DNA from: Bariatricus massiliensis | GTDB taxonomy: Bacteria > Bacillota > Clostridia > Lachnospirales > Lachnospiraceae | NCBI RefSeq assembly: GCF_900086725.1 | Contig: NZ_LT574837.1 | Span: forward strand, 221,702-285,701 | Reading direction: 5' to 3' | Length of the DNA stretch: 64,000 nucleotides | Part shown: positions 24,660-33,164 of the stretch, in pieces | How the letters are laid out: the number at the start of each line of letters is the position of its first letter | Position numbering within the stretch: the first letter of the stretch is position 1 | Position numbers and translations under genes: made by a program | Notes under the pieces: generated by a model | Seen by the model: the letters and a program-made list of their open reading frames with translations, nothing else | Told to the model about the DNA's origin: nothing | The model's database searches: none

Positions 24660-26534
24660 TTATGCGATTGCTTTTCTTCGCCTCTTTGTGAAAATCGGTT
24701 CCAGAACAGCACTGATCAGCGCCTCACGGTCTACTTCATCCGTTGTTGCTTTACTGATAATCGTGTACAATGCCGACTCATATACATCGCCGGTAATCTC
24801 ACTGCTCACAATCCAGTCAATCAGGCTGCGCATACCATAAGAGCCGTCCGTAATACTGTTCTTTCGGCAATACTCCGACAGATCGTTGACCACCTGCACC
24901 ATCTGGGATATCTGATACTCATCTGTTGCGCCCGTGACGGCCATGGCGCGCTGCACCATAACTTCAGGCGTCGGAAGTTCCACATCCCGTACCAGACTCA
25001 TTCTGTCGATAACAGACTGGTTCATGCTGCGGCATCCCTCATATCCGACATTAGTTGTTACTACGACCACCGCATCCGGATGACGCTCTATCACCTCTCC
25101 GGTAGGAAGCGTGATTGTCCCGGTCTGCTCCAGCAGAGAATTCAGTCCTGGCAAAACGCCGGGCTGGACAATTGTCGTAGGCTCCTGGATCTCAATGACA
25201 TACCCATACTTCAGAGCCTTGATAAAATCTGTCTCAATATAAGTATAGGTTTGACCACTGCTCTTGGAATTTTCATCTCGTCTGGACAGGGCACACACCT
25301 TCTCCGTTACGCGATCCAGCACAATGCTCATACAGTCCTGAGATGTTGCGGCTGCATTTTCTACACCAGTTAGAGCCTGATATACCCCCGCCGGATCATA
25401 ATCCATATCATCCAAATCCGGCAGATTCATTATTTTGGATACGTTGGCATAGTTGATTCCACCCATACTCGCCAAAATCGCTTTTTCATGATCAAGCTGT
25501 GCATCCCCGGTAGAACCCGAATCGGTATCCGGAAAAATCTGACCTATGAAATCATATATCTCTGTTCCTGCTGAGCAGGTATATGCCATATACGGAAGCC
25601 CCAGTCCTGCTGCAATCGCTTTTGCACTTCTGGTCTTTCCGGTTCCTGACGGTCCACGGAGGAGGAAATTCCTCATCTGCGTCGGTTTCCCGGTAGTTGC
25701 CTGAGCATGTTTACAGATATCAACGACTTCCTGCGGAATGATGTACCATTCCGGGAGCACCGGTATGAGCTGCTTTTCCTGGCTGCTCATAGTCCTTGAA
25801 TGCAATTTATATTTTCCGACAAAATCTGCGTGTTCAACGATCTCCTCTGCTTTTTTTACAGTAACCCTTTCTGTCTTCGCAAAGATTGTAAATTCCCCCG
25901 CAATCACATGGGTAGGCTCAAAAGCGCCGGAATCCAGCTGCACCTGAGATACACGCATCAGATTTCCGGCCTTGTCCACACTCACCTTGACGGCTGCTGT
26001 ACAAGCGGTATTCTTGATACGTCTGTAAGCGTTGTCACAAAGCATGGCCATATACTCCATAGCCGAGGGTAAATCTGAAAATCCATGACTAAACTGATCG
26101 CGGTACAATTCAAAATTATCACTGAATTCCTCGTCATTCATAAGCACTGGAAATAGTGCCATCATAACGGCAGCTCCGTCACGCCCTGATGTGTTCAGCA
26201 CATAGTTTTCAAAAGTTTCCGTGTTCTTGTCATACACACTTGCCATTAACGAACCGGAATTGCTGTCATATACTACCAGATGATAATCATCAGGCCCCAT
26301 GGACGATTTGTATTCAGCAACTGTCCTGTGGTCGATGACCCCGACAGCTCCTTCGGCGCTGCCATCCATGCAGCGGCAAACTGCATGTACCGCTTTTATG
26401 ACTGTTGAACACAAAGTTGCATTTGTCCCATCTCCATATTTCGATGACACTGACACCTTTTTGTTCGTCAGCGTATCAAACGGTTCCGGTAAGGAACGGC
26501 TGTAATTGAAAATATTGTTCATATATGCACTCAT
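24660..26534 (-). CDS. MoxR-type AAA+ ATPase
   Basis: 624 residues, AAAGGA upstream of ATG 26534. The N-terminal 270 residues are specific to this group and contain no known domain. The AAA+ module begins with LLRGPSGTGKTRSAKAIAAG (Walker A, near 290) and ends with VVVVTTNVGYEGCRSMNQ (sensor 1) and VIDRMSLVRDVELP (arginine-finger region); Walker B is YGYVIEIQEPTTI, where E-x-Q-E replaces the plain DE. The lid helices follow. MoxR ATPases act with VWA proteins to activate or assemble target complexes; the VWA gene is next downstream. Confidence 0.85.
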   Translation of the reverse strand: MSAYMNNIFNYSRSLPEPFDTLTNKKVSVSSKYGDGTNATLCSTVIKAVHAVCRCMDGSAEGAVGVIDHRTVAEYKSSMGPDDYHLVVYDSNSGSLMASVYDKNTETFENYVLNTSGRDGAAVMMALFPVLMNDEEFSDNFELYRDQFSHGFSDLPSAMEYMAMLCDNAYRRIKNTACTAAVKVSVDKAGNLMRVSQVQLDSGAFEPTHVIAGEFTIFAKTERVTVKKAEEIVEHADFVGKYKLHSRTMSSQEKQLIPVLPEWYIIPQEVVDICKHAQATTGKPTQMRNFLLRGPSGTGKTRSAKAIAAGLGLPYMAYTCSAGTEIYDFIGQIFPDTDSGSTGDAQLDHEKAILASMGGINYANVSKIMNLPDLDDMDYDPAGVYQALTGVENAAATSQDCMSIVLDRVTEKVCALSRRDENSKSSGQTYTYIETDFIKALKYGYVIEIQEPTTIVQPGVLPGLNSLLEQTGTITLPTGEVIERHPDAVVVVTTNVGYEGCRSMNQSVIDRMSLVRDVELPTPEVMVQRAMAVTGATDEYQISQMVQVVNDLSEYCRKNSITDGSYGMRSLIDWIVSSEITGDVYESALYTIISKATTDEVDREALISAVLEPIFTKRRRKAIA

Positions 26535-26537
26535 ACG

Positions 26538-27296
26538 TTATTTCCTTTCTGCATTTGACTGCGTAAGATTAATTTTGATTCCCTCAGGCACACACTGGAC
26601 ATCCTCCAGGCCGGCTCTTATCAATTCCCGGCAGATATCCGCCCAGCTCTCACGGACCGGAAGTTCTTCCGCAAGCAAAATCAGTTCTGAGAGATTTTCT
26701 CCAATTGCTTCATTGCATCTGGCATTCAGCTCAAAGATATGAGCATCTGCCCACTCAAAGGCCAGTAATTCGTAATTCTGCACCTCTGGTTCTTCATCAG
26801 AATCCGGCACATTATTTTCCGGCTCTAAAGTTGCCTCCTCCTCAGTCTGTGGATTGTAATCAATTCCAACCACCTGCAGATTTCGGATTACAACCTTAGC
26901 ACGCCGATATCCACCCGCGCGATTGAGCAGAATAAAAACTTCCTGGTTTTCCCGAATAAGTTTCTCAGCATTCGGCGCTTCCCAGACCCATCTTGCTTCC
27001 GGATACTCAGATAATACAAGCTCTGTAACCCGTCTGAGTATGACCGAATACGCAAGCACCTGCACATCCTTCTCGGTCGCTTCCTTTACCGGTTCCGGTA
27101 AAAGAGGAAATGGTGCGATTACTTCAATCTTTCTGGACGAAAGAAAAAGCAGTCTTATCACTGCTGCAAAAATACCGAGAATAATCAGTAACAGGATGGG
27201 CCATAGCCGGCATATAAAAGTAAGCAAAGCCAGCATACCTAACAGCACCAGCGCCTCATAAGCCATGTGCCTTTTTTGATCTTTCTTATTCATCAT
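26538..27296 (-). CDS. Membrane-anchored hypothetical protein
   Basis: 252 residues (start 27296 or the adjacent ATG 27293). Two membrane segments lie near residues 14-48 (YEALVLLGMLALLTFICRLW, then ILLLIILGIFAAVIRLLFL), followed by a soluble acidic domain (EEEATLEPENNVPDSDEEPE). The soluble part has alternating strands and helices (VFILLNRAGGYRRAKVVIRN). Its start overlaps the stop of 27293-27673. It directly precedes the MoxR ATPase gene and might anchor that system to the membrane; this is inferred from position only. Confidence 0.6.
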   Translation of the reverse strand: MMNKKDQKRHMAYEALVLLGMLALLTFICRLWPILLLIILGIFAAVIRLLFLSSRKIEVIAPFPLLPEPVKEATEKDVQVLAYSVILRRVTELVLSEYPEARWVWEAPNAEKLIRENQEVFILLNRAGGYRRAKVVIRNLQVVGIDYNPQTEEEATLEPENNVPDSDEEPEVQNYELLAFEWADAHIFELNARCNEAIGENLSELILLAEELPVRESWADICRELIRAGLEDVQCVPEGIKINLTQSNAERK

Positions 27297-27673
27297 TCTA
27301 TTCCTTTCTGACTCCGTTCCTTTGGGATAAAGATATAGAGACAGTTTGCATTACTGCAATCAACAGCATCATGCAAAATTACTGCCGCTGCCTGCGATGA
27401 GTCAAATTGTTCTACCGATATTCCTTCAATACCTGCGGCTACTTGACCAAGAATGATTCTTCTTTTGAGACCATCCGTTGCTGTCAAAACACGGCAAAAC
27501 TCCTCCCCATCACGGTAGACCGAAATAGCATACTGTCTGTTCAAAGAAATCTTCATCAGAATGCAATGAAGTTCCTCTTCATTCAGACATCCTCTTGTCT
27601 TTCCCTTCATTGCAGCCTTAAATTTTGTGTGTTTTTCCTCCTCAGAGAGAAGGCAAAAGGTTTCATTTGTCAT
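27293..27673 (-). CDS. Hypothetical element protein
   Basis: 126 residues, AAAGGAGG six bases upstream. MTNETFCLLSEEEKHTKFKA leads to a basic stretch (AMKGKTRGCLNEEELHCIL) and a C-terminal alpha/beta region (ATDGLKRRIILGQVAAGIEG, AAAVILHDAVDCSNANCLYI). Ends in an ATGA-type overlap with the membrane protein gene. No family recognised. It lies just after the terminator that follows ssb. Confidence 0.55.
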   Translation of the reverse strand: MTNETFCLLSEEEKHTKFKAAMKGKTRGCLNEEELHCILMKISLNRQYAISVYRDGEEFCRVLTATDGLKRRIILGQVAAGIEGISVEQFDSSQAAAVILHDAVDCSNANCLYIFIPKERSQKGIE

Positions 27674-27689
27674 AAGACACCTCCTTTAA

Positions 27690-27740
27690 AACGCAAAAAA
27701 GCGCACATGAGCATACAATGTCTGTAACTCATGTGCGCCT
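27690..27740 (-). terminator. Intrinsic terminator after ssb
   Basis: Minus strand GGCGCACATGAG pairs with CTCATGTGCGC around a 20-base loop, followed by TTTTTTGCG. No promoter is evident between it and 27673, so the downstream membrane/MoxR/VWA genes appear to need read-through from the ssb leader. Confidence 0.75.
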
Positions 27741-27769
27741 TAAAACGCCGGATTCAATTATTGCTCCAA

Positions 27770-28282
27770 TCAGTTTTCATCAAAGAATGATCCGCCGCCA
27801 AATGCCTCATATCCGGTAAAATTTCCGGACGTTTCAGCACCTGTCGCAGGAGCTGCCGCAGCATTCTGCGGAGCTGTATTCTGGGGAGCCGCATTTTGGG
27901 GAGCTGCATTTTGCTGTCCTGCAGCTGTCTGGTTCTCCTTGGACTTTCCTCCACCGGAAGCATACTCAATGTCATCCAGAATGATAACCATCATTTTTCT
28001 GAGTTCTTTGGTATCCTTATCTTCCCAGGAATCTTCGTCCAGTCTGCCGATCAGATTCACATAAGAACCCTCTTTCAGCTGCATCTTCTTGATGCGTTCG
28101 CATACGCCGTTAAACGCCTTAACCGGAAGGTTGATCCAGCGGCTGTCGTTTTCAGCATGAGGGTCATAGACCTTCTTGCCAATACGGAACCTCACAGAAT
28201 CTCCATTCTCAGAAAAGCGAAGAGCTGGCGTGTTGTCATAACCTTTGGATACGACGACTTGTGTTGCAAAAACTTTTAACAT
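27770..28282 (-). CDS. ssb: Single-stranded DNA-binding protein
   Basis: 170 residues, AAAGGAG seven bases upstream. The OB fold is recognisable: FATQVVVSKGYDNTPALRFS, VRFRIGKKVYD, WINLPVKAFNGVCERIKKMQ, GSYVNLIGRLDEDSW, RKMMVIILDDIEYA. The tail is Ala/Gln/Pro-rich, with alternating AAPQN units (a simple in-frame repeat), and ends in SFFDEN, an acidic tip differing from the usual DDDIPF. First gene behind leader copy B. It likely coats single strands during element transfer and replication. Confidence 0.88.
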   Translation of the reverse strand: MLKVFATQVVVSKGYDNTPALRFSENGDSVRFRIGKKVYDPHAENDSRWINLPVKAFNGVCERIKKMQLKEGSYVNLIGRLDEDSWEDKDTKELRKMMVIILDDIEYASGGGKSKENQTAAGQQNAAPQNAAPQNTAPQNAAAAPATGAETSGNFTGYEAFGGGSFFDEN

Positions 28283-28299
28283 GGAAATCTCCTTTCTTG

Positions 28300-28490
28300 C
28301 AGGGGTTGCCTGCTATAAAAAATTATTTATTTCAAACCTGCTTTGCAGGTAGAAATCAAAAGAAACAAAAAAAGTGCCAACCAGCACAATTGTGCTAATT
28401 GACACTTTGAAAACTCGGAAACTCATGATTCCTCTTTGGAAATCTTGAAACTGATGTAGATATTATAGCATATGCAGCTTCAATAGTCAA
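28300..28490 (-). promoter_or_regulatory. Shared promoter / structured leader / tandem terminator element, copy B (before ssb)
   Basis: Minus strand: TTGACT (28485-28490), 17 bases, TATAAT (28462-28467). Leader hairpin GATTTCC / GGAATC, then GAGTTT twice, then terminator 1 at 28367-28408 (AAGTGTCAATTAGCAC ... GGCACTTTTTTT) and a second hairpin ACCTGC AAA GCAGGT followed after an A-rich stretch by TTTTTT (about 28310-28350). Same order as copies A and C. Confidence 0.78.
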
Positions 28491-28503
28491 TCCATCCGAA
28501 AAA

Positions 28504-28665
28504 TCACTTGAAAATTGCTTTTTCAATCTCTGTTTTTGCAAAATCCAAAGCAATGACTGCCTTCAACAAGTCAAATCGGTAGGTGCCATCTTCATTTTCG
28601 TTTTCTCTGACTAACTCCTGAATTTCATTCAAGAGCCGATTTAACATCTCCTTATCTGCTTCCAT
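28504..28665 (-). CDS. Hypothetical small acidic protein
   Basis: 53 residues from ATG 28665 (GAGAGG seven bases upstream). It is one long amphipathic helix pair: MEADKEMLNRLLNEIQELVR and LLKAVIALDFAKTEIEKAIF. Ends 14 bases before the copy B promoter. No family recognised. Confidence 0.55.
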   Translation of the reverse strand: MEADKEMLNRLLNEIQELVRENENEDGTYRFDLLKAVIALDFAKTEIEKAIFK

Positions 28666-28666
28666 T

Positions 28667-29116
28667 TTAATTACCTCTCTTTTCTGTTCCCAGTGCATAG
28701 TAGCTGCATATCATATAGCCGCTCTCATGCTCATATACCGGGGTTTTGTCTGATAAGTATATAATAACAGTATCACCAATGGAGAGCGTCTTCATTCTTT
28801 GCCGAATAGGAATCTTCACTATGTTTTCCTCCAGTTGAACCCAAATCCCTTTGGTTCTTTTTCGGATCCCGGACGTCTCAATTTTCTCGCAGGTTCCCTG
28901 GATGCACATATAGTTCCCCGCAAAGCTATTATAGCATAGTCGAATCCCATTTATAAGCAGAAACCCAGACAACAGCAAACAGGGAAGGCTGAAATAGAAA
29001 TCCTGGAAGCCAAGTAAGATGATAATAAATAACAGCAGAAAAACAGCACCCCCTACAAGTCTAATGGCAATCTGCTTCTGTAAAGGCACTGGTAACTCAT
29101 AAAATCTCTCCTTCAT
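28667..29116 (-). CDS. Two-pass membrane hypothetical protein
   Basis: 149 residues from ATG 29116 (GAGG eight bases upstream; a GTG at 29125 is the alternative). Two adjacent membrane segments, LVGGAVFLLLFIIILLGF and FYFSLPCLLLSGFLLINGIR, near residues 20-65, then a small beta-rich soluble domain (GIWVQLEENIVKIPIRQRMK, GDTVIIYLSDKTPV) with the look of an SH3/OB barrel. No family recognised. Confidence 0.6.
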   Translation of the reverse strand: MKERFYELPVPLQKQIAIRLVGGAVFLLLFIIILLGFQDFYFSLPCLLLSGFLLINGIRLCYNSFAGNYMCIQGTCEKIETSGIRKRTKGIWVQLEENIVKIPIRQRMKTLSIGDTVIIYLSDKTPVYEHESGYMICSYYALGTEKRGN

Positions 29117-29126
29117 CCGCTTCACC

Positions 29127-29690
29127 TCACAATACTATTAGTTTCTTTTTCTTCAACAGCACGAGCAATATCCTTACGGTTTCATCCCTGCATTCTGCAC
29201 ATTCCATGATCTGCTCCAGACAATTATCTACGATGGTATTCTTTGTGTAGATCGCCTCCACCAACGCCTGTCGGTTTTCAGAATGGAGATATCGGGGTTC
29301 AGGTCTGATCTTATGCTCTCTAAGAAAGATAAGTTCTGCTACTGTCAACCGAAGTCCCGCATTCCGAAGCCAGGTTAACGTTTCCTTTTCCGCATGACCC
29401 AAAAAGAACTCCGGTTTTGTATTAACCGCCGGACAGCAAATACACTGTGTCAGGATTCTGTATCTTGCCACATCCGTATTTTCCGCTTCTGTTTCTGTCA
29501 GACCCATTCTTACTAAATGCCCAAGCGTCCGCTTCTCCGACTCTGTTTTTGCCTGGGAAAATTCCAATCTCCCATTCAGCCACAGCGCCGCCTGTTCTCC
29601 GGATAAGCTATATTCCTGACCACATCTCACCACCTGGAGAAGATGTTCCGTAGAGTTTTCTTTTACAATCCCTTTGGATAAATAAATCAT
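29127..29690 (-). CDS. Hypothetical element protein
   Basis: 187 residues from ATG 29690 (AAAGAGG eight bases upstream). Helical, with HLVRMGLTETEAENTDVARY, ILTQCICCPAVNTK and CLEQIMECAECRDETVRILL; six cysteines lie in two groups but not in a recognised zinc pattern. First gene behind shared motif copy 2. No family recognised. Confidence 0.55.
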   Translation of the reverse strand: MIYLSKGIVKENSTEHLLQVVRCGQEYSLSGEQAALWLNGRLEFSQAKTESEKRTLGHLVRMGLTETEAENTDVARYRILTQCICCPAVNTKPEFFLGHAEKETLTWLRNAGLRLTVAELIFLREHKIRPEPRYLHSENRQALVEAIYTKNTIVDNCLEQIMECAECRDETVRILLVLLKKKKLIVL

Positions 29691-29719
29691 GTTCATCACC
29701 TCTTTGACCTTTCAATTAC

Positions 29720-29748
29720 ATTACACGATTGGATAAGGTGATTTACAA
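29720..29748 (-). promoter_or_regulatory. Promoter-like shared motif, copy 2
   Basis: Minus strand TTGTAA, 17 bases, TGTAAT; the flanking G and the AATCG before TGTAAT match copy 1 (10790-10818) exactly. Predicted to drive 29127-29690 and the following small genes. Confidence 0.55.
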
Positions 29749-29764
29749 CATTTTATTACGCTGC

Positions 29765-30154
29765 TTATATCAAGTACATAAGGGCAACACAGACTCCGGC
29801 AATTAACAGAACACAAGCCACCACCAGTATAATCTTTTTAACCAATGTCTTGTCAATCTCCTCACGGCCTCCCCCTTCATCAAAGGGACGGACATCATCA
29901 TAATAGCCATCATAGTCATCTTCTCTCACCGGATCAGATACTTCACTGGCTTTTGCAGGAGCAACTGGTCTTTTTGTTTTTTCCGAATATCTTCTTTTCT
30001 TTACATGTTTCTTGCTTCTTTTTTTCTTCTCCCCGTGCGTTTCGGCAACCGGAACAACCTCCGGTGTCACAGGGGATAACGATTTCCCGCATTCCGTACA
30101 AAAGGATGCTGCTGAATTTGCAAGTTCTCCGCCGCAATATGGACAGTATTTCAT
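29765..30154 (-). CDS. Zinc-ribbon protein with C-terminal membrane anchor
   Basis: 129 residues from ATG 30154 (GGAAAGGAG nine bases upstream; the longer frame has no site). The N-terminus is a zinc ribbon, MKYCPYCGGELANSAASFC then TECGKSL. A long Lys/Arg-rich linker (GEKKKRSKKHVKKRRYSEKT) leads to a single membrane segment at the end (KKIILVVACVLLIAGVCVAL). The tail-anchored layout suggests a membrane-bound protein with a nucleic-acid- or protein-binding head facing the cytoplasm. Confidence 0.65.
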   Translation of the reverse strand: MKYCPYCGGELANSAASFCTECGKSLSPVTPEVVPVAETHGEKKKRSKKHVKKRRYSEKTKRPVAPAKASEVSDPVREDDYDGYYDDVRPFDEGGGREEIDKTLVKKIILVVACVLLIAGVCVALMYLI

Positions 30155-30164
30155 AGTATCGAAC

Positions 30165-30235
30165 TCCTTTCCTGAAAATAAAAAAACAAGCAGATTCCTG
30201 AGAACCCACTTGTAGACGATATAAGTATAACAGTT
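30165..30235 (-). promoter_or_regulatory. Promoter with early terminator-like hairpin before the zinc-ribbon gene
   Basis: Minus strand ATGACA, 17 bases, TATACT, then a weak ACAAG...CTTGT hairpin followed by TTTTTTT just before the ribosome site. It has the promoter-terminator order of leaders A-C but not their sequence. Confidence 0.4.
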
Positions 30236-30345
30236 TTTCTTTTCCATGTCATCGGCATTTCTTATGCCACTTTTGTGCCATTTTATTTGCCATACCGAGC
30301 CAATGAAGTTTTTCACTGCAATATCTCACCACATGGTCATTATCA

Positions 30346-30386
30346 AGAAAAAATGCGGCGCAATCATCAGACTGCACCGCATTTTC
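30346..30386 (-). terminator. Intrinsic terminator after 30397-31071
   Basis: Minus strand AATGCGGTGCAGTC pairs with GATTGCGCCGCATT around a short loop, followed by TTTTTTC. Ends the YkgJ / 30397 transcript. Confidence 0.78.
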
Positions 30387-30396
30387 ATTCTTAACT

Positions 30397-31071
30397 TTAG
30401 AACATTGGATCTGAAGCGTATTCTGCTTCTCCCTCATTCTCCTGATACTGTGAGTTCTCCTGTGGCTGCGCTGTTCGCTGATTGACCTGATGATATTGAT
30501 CTGCATACCATGCACTAAGCCATGCTGTATAATGCATTCTTGTCATGAGTAATAACTCACTGAATACCTCATATGTCATACTGACTGCTACATGATTTTC
30601 CGGTTTACTGCCGAATTTAGGCACAATTAAGCCTTTCTGATCTGTTTCGCCGGGCCCGCTATCCGCCACAAACAGGAAATCTGATTTGCTTCCTGCCAAT
30701 AGCTGTGCTGTTCTGGACAGACTTTTCCCATCTGCACGGGAACGTCCGTATTTTGCAAGCTTCTCGGCAGAAGTTCCGCCCAAGCACTGATAAAGAGGTG
30801 TTTTATCCCCTGTTGTCTTCTTGTTCTTCAGAAGATAACGAAGCTCCCCACCTTCCAACTTGCGGCATAGTTCCAAGAACTCATCCACCGCAATATAAAT
30901 ATGGATGTTGTTCGTCTGCCGTTGTCCAGTCGGACGACTCAAATCATAAGTTGCAAAGGCGAGATGAATTTTTCCAATCTTAAAAGCATCATTCAGACTC
31001 TCCACAAAACAATTGCGGGCATCTTTTCGGATAATCTGATGCTGGTTACGATCCTCATTCATTTTTTCCAC
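30397..31071 (-). CDS. Hypothetical element protein
   Basis: 224 residues (GTG 31071, or ATG 31062). IGKIHLAFATYDLSRPTGQR and NNIHIYIAVDEFLELCRKLE form a strand-helix N-terminal region; ENHVAVSMTYEVFSELLLMT and YTAWLSAWYADQYHQVNQ follow, with a Gln/Glu-rich tail. The first 17 bases overlap the end of the YkgJ-like gene. No family recognised; overlapping genes suggest a shared function with the cysteine-cluster proteins. Confidence 0.55.
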   Translation of the reverse strand: MEKMNEDRNQHQIIRKDARNCFVESLNDAFKIGKIHLAFATYDLSRPTGQRQTNNIHIYIAVDEFLELCRKLEGGELRYLLKNKKTTGDKTPLYQCLGGTSAEKLAKYGRSRADGKSLSRTAQLLAGSKSDFLFVADSGPGETDQKGLIVPKFGSKPENHVAVSMTYEVFSELLLMTRMHYTAWLSAWYADQYHQVNQRTAQPQENSQYQENEGEAEYASDPMF

Positions 31072-31786
31072 CGCCTTCCTTTATGGGTGCCAGTTGCAGC
31101 AATGCAGTGATTTCTTGTGCATTCTTTTCAAACTGCGGCATAAAATCCTGATCCACATCGTAATGCAGATATAATCCGATAAAAGCCGCTGTCCATGAAA
31201 GCTCCATAATACGCTCACTGGCTGTCTTTTCCGCTTCACGGAAAAACTGCCCTAATTCCACAATTGTCTGCTGCCATTTAATAAAAAACTCATCCTCTAA
31301 CGACATTCCGAACTCCTCAAGCCATTCACGTACCGTATGGGTTTTAGAATTATCACCGCACCCTGGATTGGTAAAAATATACTGTATCTGGCTTACCGAA
31401 ATTTTCTCCGAAGGATTTATATCCTTTTCAAATATAAGGCATCTTCCTATTGGAAACAGCGCGCATACCGTTGGTTTTGCCTTATGGACAGAACATTTTC
31501 TATCTTTCATCAACGGGCATCTTCTTATGGAGCCACGAGGCTTCAATCTGACTATCGGCATACGGGAGTCGCAGCCAATAAAAGTCTCGCAGTAGGTTTC
31601 AAACAGTTCTTTAGTCGTTATCCCAAGCTCCTTTGCCATGTTATAAATATCTCTCGGCGTTAAAAGAATATCCTCCCGATTGATGCAGCATTTACCGCAC
31701 ATAGTGCAGTGAAACGGAAATGGCTCATCCACACCGATTTTCATTGTTTCTAAATTATTAACGATATTTTTTAATCTTGTATCCAT
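31055..31786 (-). CDS. YkgJ-family cysteine-cluster protein (first of two)
   Basis: 243 residues from ATG 31786 (AGGAGG seven bases upstream). FPFHCTMCGKCCINREDILL near residue 25, then IRRCPLMKDRKCSVHKAKPT and VCALFPIGRC near 90-110: the eight-cysteine YkgJ/zinc-iron-chelating cluster. The family is thought to bind a zinc or iron centre; its reaction is unknown. The C-terminal 70 residues are helical and end in DQDFMPQFEKNAQEITALL, a tail shared with the next gene upstream, so the two are paralogues. Confidence 0.8.
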   Translation of the reverse strand: MDTRLKNIVNNLETMKIGVDEPFPFHCTMCGKCCINREDILLTPRDIYNMAKELGITTKELFETYCETFIGCDSRMPIVRLKPRGSIRRCPLMKDRKCSVHKAKPTVCALFPIGRCLIFEKDINPSEKISVSQIQYIFTNPGCGDNSKTHTVREWLEEFGMSLEDEFFIKWQQTIVELGQFFREAEKTASERIMELSWTAAFIGLYLHYDVDQDFMPQFEKNAQEITALLQLAPIKEGGGKNE

Positions 31787-31859
31787 AGTTTTTCCTCCTA
31801 AAAATAATAGAGGCGCCGAATTCCGACGCCTTGTTGTTATATCATACTGACCTGAAAAT

Positions 31860-32540
31860 TTATTTGTCTCCGTCATCTGCCATTTTGCGCAAAGCAGCCA
31901 GCAACTTATCGTTATTGCTTTTGAACTGTGGAAAGAAAGACTTATCCAGATCGTAATCCGAATACTTGTAGAAAAGGAACATCATCACGGCCCTGGTCCG
32001 ATTTTGCTCAGGAATTCTCTTCAGTAATCTTTCGATTTCCTGTACCGAACCGATATCCGTGTTCAAAAATTCAAAATCCTGCTTGCTGCAGCGCTTCTGA
32101 ATCCATTTTTTCACGGATATCTGCGGACCAGAATAGTGATGCGGCTGTTCCATACTGAGATACTGTTCATATCCGCCAAGTTCATACGGTCCCACAGCAA
32201 TGGGATATGTACGGCACGCCCTTGGATGAACCGAATGAATCGTACACCGATTATCTTTCAGAAAAATGCACGCATCATCCGCTCCAACTGTTTTCAGCAT
32301 AAATACCGTGTATCCATTTTCACTAAGCAAGACAGGCTCCGCATAGGCAGCAAGCACATCTTCCATACTGTTCACTTTTTCACCCTTGTCTCTCAGATGT
32401 TTAGCCAACCGAAAAGCATCCAGACTCTCCAGCGGCACGCTTTCCCTGACATGCCGGCAGCAAGCGCCGCACATCCTGCATTTGAATGGAAATCGGTCTG
32501 ACAGATTGACAGGAACCATTTTTGTCATGAATCCTTTCAT
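31860..32540 (-). CDS. YkgJ-family cysteine-cluster protein (second of two)
   Basis: 226 residues from ATG 32540 (GAGGAGG five bases upstream). FPFKCRMCGACCRHVRESVP, then DACIFLKDNRCTIHSVHPRA and CRTYPIAVGPY give the same cluster as the neighbour, and the tail DKSFFPQFKSNNDKLLAAL matches it. A GC-rich hairpin at 31808-31835 separates the two genes. Sequence divergence is large, so the duplication is old. Confidence 0.8.
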   Translation of the reverse strand: MKGFMTKMVPVNLSDRFPFKCRMCGACCRHVRESVPLESLDAFRLAKHLRDKGEKVNSMEDVLAAYAEPVLLSENGYTVFMLKTVGADDACIFLKDNRCTIHSVHPRACRTYPIAVGPYELGGYEQYLSMEQPHHYSGPQISVKKWIQKRCSKQDFEFLNTDIGSVQEIERLLKRIPEQNRTRAVMMFLFYKYSDYDLDKSFFPQFKSNNDKLLAALRKMADDGDK

Positions 32541-32553
32541 ACGTCCTCCTCGC

Positions 32554-32766
32554 TTACCAGATATCCCGGCACGGAACAAACTCCACAACGGTATCTTCGG
32601 CAATCGGCGTATCCGGCTCTCCATCAAACTCATTGTTGTATTTCGTACAGATATTCGGTTTCCAGCCTTTGCGTGGATCCACATCCACATACAGACAGCC
32701 TTCCGATTCATAAACCGGTCTGTCCCAACTGTCGCGCCCTTTATAGTTCAATATCAGTTTCTTCAT
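32554..32766 (-). CDS. Hypothetical small protein
   Basis: 70 residues, AAAGGA eight bases upstream. MKKLILNYKGRDSWDRPVYE, SEGCLYVDVDPRKGWKP and TKYNNEFDGEPDTPI suggest a small beta-rich domain. Common style of element accessory gene, 14 bases from the YkgJ gene. No function assigned. Confidence 0.55.
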   Translation of the reverse strand: MKKLILNYKGRDSWDRPVYESEGCLYVDVDPRKGWKPNICTKYNNEFDGEPDTPIAEDTVVEFVPCRDIW

Positions 32767-32786
32767 GATTGTATCCTTTCTGCGCC

Positions 32787-33164
32787 CTACAGGCGCCCAA
32801 AATCAGCTTTTTCCTTTTCAAATGCAATCTCCTCAAACCCGAACCGGTCGCAGAAGAAAAATCTGCTTTCCTTTTCGGAACGGATGACCTCGACTACATC
32901 CGACATGGTCATGGACCGTCCACGGAAGCCTTCCGGATGCGATACGTTAAAACGTACATATACCGCTTCCAGTTCGGCAAGTTCTTGATCCATTTTGTTT
33001 TTGGCATTCCGGGGCACGGCGATATCCAAATCCCCGCTGAATACGGCTTCGTAAATCTCAGCCGGGACATGTCCGCCACTTACCGCCCGGACGCTTCTCA
33101 AATCGCTGAATATCAAGTATCTGTTTTCCGGTTCCGGGATGATTTGATACAACGTGATTTTCAC
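32787..33164 (-). CDS. YodL/LPD28-like domain protein
   Basis: 125 residues from a GTG start at 33164 (AAAGGGGG upstream). The pattern VPAEIYEAVFSGDLD, LEAVYVRFNVSHPEGFRGRS and MTMSDVVEVI...RFFFCDRFGFEEI is the YodL-type fold seen free and inside large polyvalent proteins of conjugative elements. Its start overlaps the upstream gene by four bases. Molecular role unknown. Confidence 0.7.
   Translation of the reverse strand: MKITLYQIIPEPENRYLIFSDLRSVRAVSGGHVPAEIYEAVFSGDLDIAVPRNAKNKMDQELAELEAVYVRFNVSHPEGFRGRSMTMSDVVEVIRSEKESRFFFCDRFGFEEIAFEKEKADFGRL

Noticed and set aside
30249..30345. Minus-strand frame reading SEKLHWLGMANKMAQKWHKK upstream of the zinc-ribbon promoter
   Set aside because: Protein-like composition, but no ATG in frame before the terminator at 30346-30386 and no ribosome site; at most a remnant.
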